Below, piece by piece: positions 1 through 8,247 of a stretch of 64,000 nt of DNA; the first letter of the stretch is position 1; each line of letters begins with the position of its first letter. The position numbers and the translations under genes were made by a program. Below the pieces are notes generated by a model. It was given only the letters and a program-made list of their open reading frames with translations, was not told the DNA's origin and searched no databases. Origin of the DNA: JBPOFM01 sp051252455. Its GTDB lineage: Bacteria > Bacteroidota > Bacteroidia > Flavobacteriales > Flavobacteriaceae. The DNA lies in contig JBPOFM010000007.1 in assembly GCA_051252455.1 (NCBI GenBank), positions 172,269-236,268 on the forward strand. The letters run 5' to 3'.

Positions 1-1054
1 TGATTTCGCTTTTGGAAACAATCACCATGGAAATCCCCGTTTTTCCTGCACGTCCTGTTCTACCTGAACGGTGTGTGTAGATTTCTGGTTCGTCAGGTAA
101 TTGATAATTGATGACGTGCGTAATATCATCCACATCAATTCCACGAGCGGCAACATCGGTCGCGACCAGCATTTGGATTTGATTTTTACGGAATGAACTC
201 ATCACCATATCACGTTGGTTTTGGCTCAAATCACCATGTAATGCGCCTGCGCTGTAACCATCTTCAATCAATTGCTCCGCAACTTTTTGAGTATCGCGTT
301 TTGTACGACAGAAAATAACAGAAAAAATATCTGGATTGGCATCTGCCAAACGTTTCAACGCTGAATAACGGTCACGAGAGTTTACCAGATAATATTCGTG
401 AGACACATTGTTCGTACTCTCATTTTTATTGCCAACTGTAATTTCAATCGGCGAATGCATGAATTTTTTTGCAATGTTAGACACCTCTTTCGGCATCGTT
501 GCAGAAAATAACCATGTGCTTTTGTCTTTAGGAGAGTGAGAAAGAATGTCTGTGATATCTTCATAGAATCCCATGTTCAACATCTCATCGGCTTCGTCCA
601 AAACTGCATATTCAATTTTAGAAATATCCACCATATTACGTTTGATCATATCTTTCATACGACCAGGCGTGGCCACGACGATTTGTGCACCGCGTTTGAC
701 GTCTCTTGCCTGTTCGCTAATGCTTGCGCCACCATAAATGGCAACTACATTAAGACCTTTACAATATTTACCATAAAGCTTTAATTCGTTTGTAATTTGC
801 AAACAGAGTTCGCGAGTAGGAGAGAGGATCAATCCTTGAGTGGTTCGACTGTCAATGTCAATTTTTTGAAGCATTGGAAATCCGAAAGCGGCTGTTTTAC
901 CAGTTCCAGTTTGAGCAAGAGCGACCAAATCAGCATCTTTTTCCAATAAAATTGGGATTGCTTTGGCTTGAACGTCACTTGGGGTTTCAAAACCTAAATC
1001 GGTAATAGCGTGCAGTAGGTCTTCATTAAGACCCAAATCTTTGAATGTGTTCAT
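1..1054 (-). CDS. DEAD-box ATP-dependent RNA helicase (C-terminus cut by window edge)
   Basis: The reverse strand from the ATG at 1054 is open to the window edge, giving about 351 residues. All helicase motifs appear in order: a Q-motif region near the start, Walker A AQTGTGKTAAF, Walker B VLDEADEM, SAT in FSATMP, ATDVAARGIDV, and HRSGRTGRAG near the cut end. This is the core of an RNA-unwinding DEAD-box protein of the DeaD/CshA/RhlE group, cytoplasmic, usually acting in ribosome assembly and mRNA decay and often cold-induced. The missing C-terminal extension would decide the subgroup. A promoter and a leader of about 150 nt lie upstream. Confidence 0.95.
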   Translation of the reverse strand, partial: MNTFKDLGLNEDLLHAITDLGFETPSDVQAKAIPILLEKDADLVALAQTGTGKTAAFGFPMLQKIDIDSRTTQGLILSPTRELCLQITNELKLYGKYCKGLNVVAIYGGASISEQARDVKRGAQIVVATPGRMKDMIKRNMVDISKIEYAVLDEADEMLNMGFYEDITDILSHSPKDKSTWLFSATMPKEVSNIAKKFMHSPIEITVGNKNESTNNVSHEYYLVNSRDRYSALKRLADANPDIFSVIFCRTKRDTQKVAEQLIEDGYSAGALHGDLSQNQRDMVMSSFRKNQIQMLVATDVAARGIDVDDITHVINYQLPDEPEIYTHRSGRTGRAGKTGISMVIVSKSEI

Positions 1055-1208
1055 TCGTTTAAATAAGTATTCGATTATGTTATGTGGTGTTACAACAGAA
1101 GCGAATCGACATACTTAAACCTAAACTTCCAGTAACACATCCTCACCATGAGGAATTTAAGCCATATTTCAGGCTTTAAGTTCGGTGAAGCAAAAGCTCC
1201 TTTGAACG
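1055..1208 (-). promoter_or_regulatory. Long 5' leader of the DEAD-box helicase gene
   Basis: Between the predicted transcription start (about 1208) and the ATG at 1054 lie roughly 150 noncoding nt. Two small inverted repeats are visible on the plus strand: CCTCA/TGAGG at 1141-1153 and AAGCC/GGCTT at 1159-1176. Long structured leaders are common on cold-inducible RNA helicase genes, so a thermo- or autoregulatory leader is plausible. I do not recognise a named riboswitch. Confidence 0.4.
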
Positions 1209-1214
1209 AAGGTG

Positions 1215-1244
1215 CAAAAGTACACTATTTATTTGGATTGACAA
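1215..1244 (-). promoter_or_regulatory. Bacteroidota-type promoter for the helicase gene
   Basis: Read on the minus strand, TTG (complement of 1242-1244), a 19-bp spacer and TACTTTTG (complement of 1215-1222) match the flavobacterial consensus TTG-N17-23-TAnnTTTG. The match is to both boxes with correct spacing and orientation. It implies a transcript start near 1208. Confidence 0.6.
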
Positions 1245-1268
1245 TACTATTTATAACGATTTGTTTTT

Positions 1269-1358
1269 GGGCGTTTTAACACGCTTTTCGCTATATCTTT
1301 TTTGCTGATTTCGCTCCGCTACATCAGCAAAAAAGGATGCCGCTACAATCGTTAACGC
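1269..1358. repeat. REP-like palindromic intergenic element
   Basis: A perfect 12-bp inverted repeat, TTTTTTGCTGAT (1298-1309) and ATCAGCAAAAAA (1323-1334), encloses a 13-nt loop. It is flanked by GGGCGTT at 1269 and GTTAACGC at 1351-1358. The arms run T to A on both strands, so it is not a standard A-stem-T terminator. The layout resembles dispersed GGGCGTT...TAACGC palindromes I associate with intergenic regions of flavobacterial genomes (recalled, not searched). It sits just downstream of the methyltransferase stop. Confidence 0.55.
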
Positions 1359-1363
1359 AACAT

Positions 1364-2134
1364 TTAGAGTCTAATGACAAAATGTTCTTTCACCTGTTCT
1401 TTTCTGAAAAATACAAAACCCCAGAAAAAAGTATCGATTGTGACCGTTACCTGTGGATGGTTTTTTATACTTTCCCAAGCTTCCGTCATTCCTTTCGACC
1501 AATGGATATCATCAAAAATAAACACAGAATCGTTGTGGATGCTTGGCAAGATTTGTTCAAAATAGTCAAGAGTTGCATTCTTATCATGGTGACCATCAAA
1601 AAAGACCAAATCCCAATTGGTCTTTTCTAAAGTCGGTATGATTTCAGAAAATGAGCCAGTTTTCAGATCAACATTTTCAACTTGAAACTTTTGTAGTTGT
1701 TCCTTCGTAAATTTTGAAATTTCAGGACAACCTTCAATACTTAAAAGGGTGGAGTCAGATTTTCCCAAGGCCAATGAGTAGGTTGCGATTCCTAAAGAAG
1801 TCCCAAGTTCAAGAATAGTTTTAGATTCAAAATAAGAAACCAACCGAAAAAGCAATTTTGCTCTTTTAAAGGAAGTGCCTGAATTTTTTGCAATGTCGCT
1901 AATCACCCTTTTGTTGGAATCAAAAACCCGAGAACCGGAGCCAAAATCGGTTATTTCAATGTTTTGTGAATTATTTAAAAGAGAATCACGATAGGACTTT
2001 ATGTTTGAATATTTGGGATAATCTGTTTTGTCATAAAAACACTTGGTCACCAAATCAAACACAAAAGGCGAGTGGACACCATGTTGGTTTTTTGATTTAA
2101 GCAGAAATTTTATGTAAGATAGAATTTGATACAA
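1364..2134 (-). CDS. Class I SAM-dependent methyltransferase
   Basis: The 256-residue product has the SAM-binding glycine motif ILELGTSLGIATYS and a DLVFFDGHHD segment typical of O-methyltransferase-like (Methyltransf_24) folds. The substrate is not evident. The start at 2134 is TTG; an in-frame stop lies four codons upstream and there is no later Met before the conserved region, so TTG is the only sensible start. The gene is monocistronic on the minus strand between the ABC-F gene and the palindromic repeat. Confidence 0.85.
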   Translation of the reverse strand: MYQILSYIKFLLKSKNQHGVHSPFVFDLVTKCFYDKTDYPKYSNIKSYRDSLLNNSQNIEITDFGSGSRVFDSNKRVISDIAKNSGTSFKRAKLLFRLVSYFESKTILELGTSLGIATYSLALGKSDSTLLSIEGCPEISKFTKEQLQKFQVENVDLKTGSFSEIIPTLEKTNWDLVFFDGHHDKNATLDYFEQILPSIHNDSVFIFDDIHWSKGMTEAWESIKNHPQVTVTIDTFFWGFVFFRKEQVKEHFVIRL

Positions 2135-2265
2135 GGTTTTGTTTCAGTTTCAATAGTTGAAGATGCAATGTTCGTAATATAAAACGTTTAATAAATTGTC
2201 AAAATGCTTTTTCCCAAATTTAGAACAAGCCAACTGTTCACTGCGACTGAACACTGAACACTTTT

Positions 2266-4128
2266 TTAACTTTCTAATTTCTCCGAAAGCTCAAACCAAC
2301 GTGCTTCCTTTTTAGCAATATTATCGATAATCTTCTGTAATTCTTCAGAAAGCTTGTTGATTTGGTCTTGACTCAATGAGGTGTTATGGAACTTCGCTTC
2401 CATGATTTTCTTGTCATGTTCAAGTGCTCTTATCTTGCTTTCAATAGATTTATATTCCTTTTGCTCATTGTAAGACAGCTTATTGGCATCATTCTGTTTT
2501 TGACTCGCAGCATCGTTTGATTCATTTTTAGTTGTTTCAAGAGGTGGTGTCGATGCTTCATAATCACGATAATCACTATAGTTCCCAGGAAAATCGACAA
2601 CTTCGCCTTCGCCTTCAAATACAAATAAATGGTCTACAATCTTATCCATAAAGTATCTATCGTGAGAAACCACTAGCAAACACCCAGGGAAATCCAAAAG
2701 AAAATCCTCCAAAACATTTAAGGTTACAATATCCAAATCGTTTGTCGGTTCATCGAGAATCAAAAAGTTGGGATTTTGTATCAATATCGTACATAAATAC
2801 AAACGTTTTTGTTCGCCACCACTTAATTTTTCAACGTAGTCGTATTGCTTTTTGCGGTCAAAAAGAAAGCGCTCCAATAATTGTCCAGCATTGATTTGAC
2901 GGCCTTTTGTCAACGGAATGTATTCGCCGAATTCCTTGATGACTTCGATGACTTTCTGGCCAGGTTTAATGACAATTCCATCTTGGGTATAATAGCCAAA
3001 CTTCACAGTTTCCCCAATGATAATTTTACCAGCATCAGGTTCGATGGAATGTGTTAACATATTTAAGAATGTGGATTTCCCAGTACCATTTTTTCCTATG
3101 ATGCCAATACGTTCCCCCTTCTTGAATACATATTCGAACTTTTTTAGAATCGTTTTATCTTTAAAAGATTTGGAGACATTGTGAAATTCCACAATCTTAC
3201 TTCCTAGACGCTCCATGTTCAATTCCAATTCTATTTTATGGTCATTGCGACGCTGATGCGCTTTTTCCTTAATCACATGAAAATCATCAATTCTCGATTT
3301 TGACTTCGTCGTTCTCGCTTTTGGCTGGCGACGCATCCAGTCGAGTTCTTTTTTGAAAAGCTGTTTGGCTTTGCCAGTTTCGACTGTTTCATTGGCAATT
3401 CTTGCTTCCTTATTTTCTAGATAATAAGAATAGTTTCCTTTGTAAGTGTATAGTTTTCCGTGGTCAAGTTCTATGATTTCATTACACACACGTTCCAAAA
3501 AATACCGGTCGTGAGTTACCATAAACAAGGTAAGCTGTGCTTTAGCAAAATAACTTTCAAGCCATTCGATCATTTCCAAATCCAAATGGTTTGTGGGCTC
3601 ATCAAGCACCAATAAATCTGGATTATTTATTAAGGCTTTTGCCAATGCCAAACGCTTTTTTTGACCACCAGAGAGTGTTTTTATCTTTTGGTCAAGATTT
3701 TCAAGCTTGAGCTGAAAGAGAATTTGCTTAAATTGTAATTCAAATTCCCAAGCATTCTGAATGTCCATTTGTTCAAAGGCCCTTTGATAGGCCTCTTCAT
3801 CTTCAGGATTTAAAAGTGCCTTTTCATAATTCTCAATCACTTTTAATATCGGCAGGTCAGAATTAAAAATGGTTTCCTCAATGGTCAATTCATCTTCAAA
3901 ATTTGGCGATTGAGATAAGAAAGACAATCTTATGCCGTTTCTAATGATGACCTGACCAGTATCGGGAGAATCAGCACCGGAAAGAATGTTAAGTATAGAG
4001 GTTTTGCCACTGCCGTTTTTTGCAACGAAGGCAATCTTGTCGTCTTTATGGATGCTGAATGATAAATCCTTGAAGAGTTGTACCTCACCATAAGATTTGG
4101 AAATGTTTTCGACCGTTAGATAGTTCAA
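2266..4128 (-). CDS. ABC-F family ATP-binding cassette protein (Uup-like)
   Basis: The 620-residue protein has two ABC ATPase domains in tandem and no membrane segments. Domain 1 has Walker A AKNGSGKT, signature LSGGQKKRLAL and Walker B VLDEPTNHLD. Domain 2 has GKNGTGKST, LSGGEQKRL and ILDEPTNDLD. A linker of about 80 basic/charged residues joins them and a charged coiled coil forms the C-terminus, as in Uup. ABC-F proteins act on the ribosome rather than in transport. The start is TTG, giving the canonical N-terminus MNYLTVENISKSYG. The gene diverges from the polysaccharide operon. Confidence 0.9.
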   Translation of the reverse strand: MNYLTVENISKSYGEVQLFKDLSFSIHKDDKIAFVAKNGSGKTSILNILSGADSPDTGQVIIRNGIRLSFLSQSPNFEDELTIEETIFNSDLPILKVIENYEKALLNPEDEEAYQRAFEQMDIQNAWEFELQFKQILFQLKLENLDQKIKTLSGGQKKRLALAKALINNPDLLVLDEPTNHLDLEMIEWLESYFAKAQLTLFMVTHDRYFLERVCNEIIELDHGKLYTYKGNYSYYLENKEARIANETVETGKAKQLFKKELDWMRRQPKARTTKSKSRIDDFHVIKEKAHQRRNDHKIELELNMERLGSKIVEFHNVSKSFKDKTILKKFEYVFKKGERIGIIGKNGTGKSTFLNMLTHSIEPDAGKIIIGETVKFGYYTQDGIVIKPGQKVIEVIKEFGEYIPLTKGRQINAGQLLERFLFDRKKQYDYVEKLSGGEQKRLYLCTILIQNPNFLILDEPTNDLDIVTLNVLEDFLLDFPGCLLVVSHDRYFMDKIVDHLFVFEGEGEVVDFPGNYSDYRDYEASTPPLETTKNESNDAASQKQNDANKLSYNEQKEYKSIESKIRALEHDKKIMEAKFHNTSLSQDQINKLSEELQKIIDNIAKKEARWFELSEKLES

Positions 4129-4298
4129 AGTTTTTTTTGCAAATAACGGAAATTAAGAATTAGAAAATCGAATAGAGGAAAAAGATTGAGACTAAAAGCT
4201 GCGGAATTTTAAAATTGAAATAATGGATCGTCAAAAAAACTGGAGAATCCAAATTTACAGCATTGGTAATACATTGGACAAAAAAAAGCATAATAATT

Positions 4299-4327
4299 TT
4301 GATATTGATAGTGATACGCTATATTTG
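4299..4327 (+). promoter_or_regulatory. Promoter of the exopolysaccharide operon
   Basis: TTG at 4299-4301, an 18-bp spacer and TATATTTG at 4320-4327 match the flavobacterial TTG/TAnnTTTG consensus. The predicted start of transcription, about 4334, lies just before the ATG at 4350. This explains why the open frame upstream of 4350 should not be taken as coding. Confidence 0.65.
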
Positions 4328-4349
4328 TGCAACAACAAGTAGCCTTAAC

Positions 4350-5144
4350 ATGAATAGAATTTTATTGGTCATTGGTTTGATATTCACAAGTTTATTGACC
4401 TCTTGCATTCCACATAAAGACATTGTTTATCTTCAGAATAAAAACATGGCGACCGATTCGTTGCAGATTATGATTGAACAACAAAAACCATATCGCATTC
4501 AGATCAATGACATTCTGAATGTTCGGATTAAGGTTTTGGATCAGGAAAATGTAACCATATTCAATCCAATTGGTGAAGGAAACTTGAATGCCAGTGCTAC
4601 AGAAAGAGCTTATTTTGATGGTTTTACAGTGGATACTCATGGAAATATTCGAATTCCAGAACTAGGACATATGAATGTTCTTGGATTTACAACGGAGGAA
4701 GTTGAAACCATGATAAAAGAACGTTTACTGAATGAGCAATTTAAGGAAACCGCTAATATTTTTGTTACTGTCAAACTTTCTGGTTTGAGATATACCGCAA
4801 CGGGAGAGGTAGGCAATACTGGTAGTCAAGTGTTGTTTCAGGAACGTGTAAATATTTTTGAGGCACTAGCCAATGTTGGAGACATAGAAATTACTGGAGA
4901 CAGAAAAGATGTGTTGATTATCAGGCAGTATCCTCAAGGACAGCAAATACACCATTTGGACTTGACAGATGTCAACGTTATGAATTCGCCATATTATTAC
5001 ATTCAACCCAACGATATGATCTACGTGAAGCCATTGAAGCAAAAAACTTGGGGTACTGGTACAACTGGTAGAGAAACTTTGACTACTATCATAAGTGTAG
5101 TATCATTGTTAACTACTACTATAATATTAACTACTCGTTTATAA
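4350..5144 (+). CDS. Wza-type polysaccharide export outer-membrane lipoprotein
   Basis: The frame is open from 4263, but the ATG at 4350 is preferred (264 residues). It begins with a lipoprotein signal peptide ending LLTSC, and the promoter's -7 box lies upstream of it. A Poly_export domain follows (IQINDILNVRIKVLD), then SLBB-like repeats and the turn VGNTGSQVLF. A hydrophobic C-terminal helix (TIISVVSLLTTTIIL) could be the Wza-like segment that crosses the outer membrane. It would form the outer-membrane export channel with the downstream Wzc-type protein. First gene of the operon; 15 nt separate it from the next gene. Confidence 0.9.
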   Translation: MNRILLVIGLIFTSLLTSCIPHKDIVYLQNKNMATDSLQIMIEQQKPYRIQINDILNVRIKVLDQENVTIFNPIGEGNLNASATERAYFDGFTVDTHGNIRIPELGHMNVLGFTTEEVETMIKERLLNEQFKETANIFVTVKLSGLRYTATGEVGNTGSQVLFQERVNIFEALANVGDIEITGDRKDVLIIRQYPQGQQIHHLDLTDVNVMNSPYYYIQPNDMIYVKPLKQKTWGTGTTGRETLTTIISVVSLLTTTIILTTRL

Positions 5145-5159
5145 TAAGAATTAGTTTCT

Positions 5160-7649
5160 ATGTCAGAATTAGAATATCAAGATAACGATCATTCAGAACC
5201 AAGAGGCACTACGTTTGATTTCAGGGGTTATCTATTCAAGGTATTAAATTGGTGGAAGTTTGTGTTAATCTGCGTTGGTATAGCACTTATTATCGCATAT
5301 TTGATCAATGTGAGAAAGCAGAATATTTACAAATTAAGTTCTCTTATTTCAATTGAAAGTGAACAAAATCCTTTTTTTACAGCTAATACAAGTATTTCAT
5401 TTAATTGGGGAGGGGTATCTGGCAAAGTAGGTAAAGTGCTTACGAGTGTCAAGACAAGAACTCACAACGAGATGGTGGTAGATTCGTTAAAATACTATGT
5501 GAACTATTTAAAAGAAGGGAAATATCGTCTAGAGGATATTTATACTAAAGCACCTTATATAATTACTTTAGATAATAAAAAAGGGCAAATTTTAAACCAT
5601 CCCATAGGAATCCAAATTAAGGATGATACGCAGTTTATAATCACTATCGAGTTTGAGTCTGATAATTTTTTAGTTCAACGATATTCGGATAAAGAAAAGT
5701 TCACAGTTATAGGCTCTAATGGAAAATTTTCTAAAACTTATAAATTTGGAGAACTTATTGAACTGCCATTTTTTAATGGGATTATTGACCAACGTGAAGG
5801 TCATAAAATTGAGAATAATAGTCAATATTATTTTGAGTTTTTAAACTTTGATACAGTGGTTAACCAATATCAAAATGGTGTGAACATTGCACCTTTTAAT
5901 GGTAGCGCCTCATCCGTTTTAGAGTTAAGTTTAGCGGGTGCTAATAAGCAAAAAATTGTCGATTACTTAAATGCTACTGCCGCCATTTTAAGCAGAACAG
6001 AACTGGAAAGGAAAAATTTGTATGCCACAAACACCATTAAATTTATCGATAGTAGTCTGAATGCGGTAAATGCAAATTTAAAGGATGTCAATGACGAAAT
6101 GAATAAATTCCGTAAGGAAAACAAGTTGTTTGACATAAGTACTGAAATGTCAATGATTTCAGATAAATTAAAGGTTTTCGATTTAAGCAAAGATGAGGAA
6201 CAAACAAAACTCAACTACCTTAATTCTTTAGAGACCTATTTGCGCACTAAAACAGATTACACAAAAATTGCGGCCCCAACTTCGGTCGGTATCCAAGAAG
6301 GTAATATTTTGAACAGCGTTGCAAAAATTACTGCATTGGCTATTGAGAGGCAATCAAAAGAATATACTGTTAAGGAAGGTAATACAATTTTTAAGGACAT
6401 CGATCGGCAAATTGATGCAGAAAAAAATGTGCTTTTGGAAACATTAGCAACTACAAAGCGCACTATTTCCAGTAATCTGAATTCCATTAACTCAAATATT
6501 AGTAGGTTGGAAACGGAATTGAGCGGATTACCAGAAGATCAACAAAAATTTCTGAAAATTCAGCGTAAAATGGATATTAGTCAGGAAGCCTATAATATCT
6601 ATTTAACCAAGAGGGGTGAGGCAGCGATTGTAAAAGCTGCAAACGTGTCTGATATTACGACCATTGACGATGCAAAAGATATTGGAGGGGGGTTGATTGG
6701 ACCCAATAAGAGCCTTAATTATATGATGGGACTGATGATTGGATTTTTTGGTCCGATGTTTTTTATTTTTGTGGTGTTTTTATTGGACAATACTATTCAT
6801 GGGTCTGACGAAATCGAACGGTTGTCGAATATTCCAATATTAGGATTGATTGGTAAGTACAATTATAAAAATAATCTGGTTGTTTTTGAAAAACCAAAAT
6901 CAGCAGTTGCGGAATCTTTTCGTTCCATTCGATCAAGTTTGCAATTTATATTTAAGAGGCAGGGCAAGGAGGACAAAGGAAAAACGTTGCTGATCACATC
7001 ATCTGTCAGTGGAGAAGGAAAAACGTTCTCTTCGATAAATATAGCTACAGTATATGCCTTGTCAGGAAAAAAAACAATTTTATTAGGCTTAGATTTAAGA
7101 AAACCAAAAATATTTGACGATTTTAAAATCACAAATGAGCAAGGTATGGTCAATTTCTTGATTGGAGAGAGTACTTTTGAAGAAGTTAGAACCACTACCT
7201 TCATTGAAAATTTAGATATAGTACCATCTGGACCGGTACCACCAAATCCATCTGAATTACTGATGTCAGATCAGTTAAAGTTGCTTATAGAACAATTACG
7301 TGAAAATTATGATATGATTGTTTTAGATACACCTCCTTTAGGATTGGTAACAGATGCTTTAGAACTTACTCAATATGCAGATGCAACAATTTTTATGGTC
7401 AGATTGGATTATACTAAAAAAGGCATGTTATCATTGATTAATGCAAAATATCGTGCTGGAGAAGTCAAGAATATTAGCTTCGTACTCAACTTTTATAAAC
7501 ATAAAACAAACCATAATTATGGTTATGGTTATGGCTACGGATATGGCTACGGATATGGCTATGGTGTTTATGGCAATGCCTACCATGAAGGGAATGGGAA
7601 ACGTCCAATATGGAAACGAATTAAGAAGTTCCTAAAAATTAATTCGTAA
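5160..7649 (+). CDS. Wzc-type polysaccharide co-polymerase / tyrosine autokinase
   Basis: The 829-residue inner-membrane protein has a Wzz domain with a first TM helix (about residues 31-49), a long periplasmic coiled-coil region with a GNVR-like part, and a second TM helix at about 519-542. A cytoplasmic BY-kinase domain follows with Walker A SGEGKT (about 617), Walker A' LLGLDLRKP and Walker B IVLDTPP (about 721). The C-terminus carries a Tyr-Gly cluster at about 787-805 as autophosphorylation sites. It controls polysaccharide chain length and export with Wza. Full-length and intact. Confidence 0.95.
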   Translation: MSELEYQDNDHSEPRGTTFDFRGYLFKVLNWWKFVLICVGIALIIAYLINVRKQNIYKLSSLISIESEQNPFFTANTSISFNWGGVSGKVGKVLTSVKTRTHNEMVVDSLKYYVNYLKEGKYRLEDIYTKAPYIITLDNKKGQILNHPIGIQIKDDTQFIITIEFESDNFLVQRYSDKEKFTVIGSNGKFSKTYKFGELIELPFFNGIIDQREGHKIENNSQYYFEFLNFDTVVNQYQNGVNIAPFNGSASSVLELSLAGANKQKIVDYLNATAAILSRTELERKNLYATNTIKFIDSSLNAVNANLKDVNDEMNKFRKENKLFDISTEMSMISDKLKVFDLSKDEEQTKLNYLNSLETYLRTKTDYTKIAAPTSVGIQEGNILNSVAKITALAIERQSKEYTVKEGNTIFKDIDRQIDAEKNVLLETLATTKRTISSNLNSINSNISRLETELSGLPEDQQKFLKIQRKMDISQEAYNIYLTKRGEAAIVKAANVSDITTIDDAKDIGGGLIGPNKSLNYMMGLMIGFFGPMFFIFVVFLLDNTIHGSDEIERLSNIPILGLIGKYNYKNNLVVFEKPKSAVAESFRSIRSSLQFIFKRQGKEDKGKTLLITSSVSGEGKTFSSINIATVYALSGKKTILLGLDLRKPKIFDDFKITNEQGMVNFLIGESTFEEVRTTTFIENLDIVPSGPVPPNPSELLMSDQLKLLIEQLRENYDMIVLDTPPLGLVTDALELTQYADATIFMVRLDYTKKGMLSLINAKYRAGEVKNISFVLNFYKHKTNHNYGYGYGYGYGYGYGYGVYGNAYHEGNGKRPIWKRIKKFLKINS
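7518..7566 (+). repeat. Hexanucleotide repeat encoding the Tyr-Gly tail of Wzc
   Basis: Eight consecutive TAT/TAC-GGN hexamers encode alternating Tyr and Gly near the kinase C-terminus. The near-identical units (TATGGC/TACGGA) could vary in number by slippage, which would change the number of phosphorylatable tyrosines. Confidence 0.7.
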
Positions 7650-7658
7650 AATTCGAAA

Positions 7659-8246
7659 TTGATAACTGCAAAGCAAGCTATTTTAAAACGTGGATTTGAT
7701 TTGGTTTTAAGCCTGTTATTATTACCATTACTTATTTTCCCAATTATTCTCTTAATTATTATCGCAACTATTGACACATTACAATGGGGCTTATTCTCCC
7801 AAGAACGTGTAGGTCAGTATGGTCACATATTTAGAATTTATAAAATCAGAACGCTTAAAAATGAGCCACATCAAATGGGCAATTTAAAGAAAAGCGCCAC
7901 TTCTTTTGGTGTATTTTTGAGAAATACAAAGCTTGATGAATTGCCCCAATTATTTAATGTTATACTTGGAAAGATGAGTTTTGTTGGGCCAAGACCGGAT
8001 GTTATTGGATTTGGCGATCTTTTGGAAGGTGAAGATCGTATCATTTTAAAAGTGAAACCAGGTATTACAGGTCCCGCAACTTTAAAATACAGGAATGAAG
8101 AAAGTATTTTAATATTGCAAAATGACCCCGAAAACTACAACAGAACGATTATTTGGCCCGATAAGGTTGAAATAAATAAAAAGTATGTGCATACTTGGAG
8201 TTTTTCTTTAGATTTGAAGCATATTTTGAAATCGATACTAAAATAA
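7659..8246 (+). CDS. Initiating sugar-phosphate transferase (PglC/WcaJ C-terminal type)
   Basis: This 195-residue monotopic membrane enzyme transfers a sugar phosphate from a UDP-sugar to undecaprenyl phosphate, the first step of repeat-unit assembly. An N-terminal hydrophobic segment (about 9-35) is followed by SQERVGQYG, the KIRTL element, RNTKLDELPQLFNV and the catalytic-core motif SFVGPRPD. It lacks the large N-terminal domain of WcaJ, so it is the small PglC-like form. The start is TTG at 7659; an in-frame stop lies four codons upstream, so no ATG start is possible. It lies 9 nt after the kinase gene. Confidence 0.9.
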   Translation: MITAKQAILKRGFDLVLSLLLLPLLIFPIILLIIIATIDTLQWGLFSQERVGQYGHIFRIYKIRTLKNEPHQMGNLKKSATSFGVFLRNTKLDELPQLFNVILGKMSFVGPRPDVIGFGDLLEGEDRIILKVKPGITGPATLKYRNEESILILQNDPENYNRTIIWPDKVEINKKYVHTWSFSLDLKHILKSILK

Positions 8247-8247
8247 C

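Noticed and set aside
1298..1334. Hairpin as an intrinsic terminator
   Set aside because: The arms start with T and end with A on both strands, opposite to an A-stem-T terminator; treated as a repeat.
7518..7566. CRISPR or noncoding satellite
   Set aside because: The repeat is in frame with the kinase and encodes its Tyr-rich tail.
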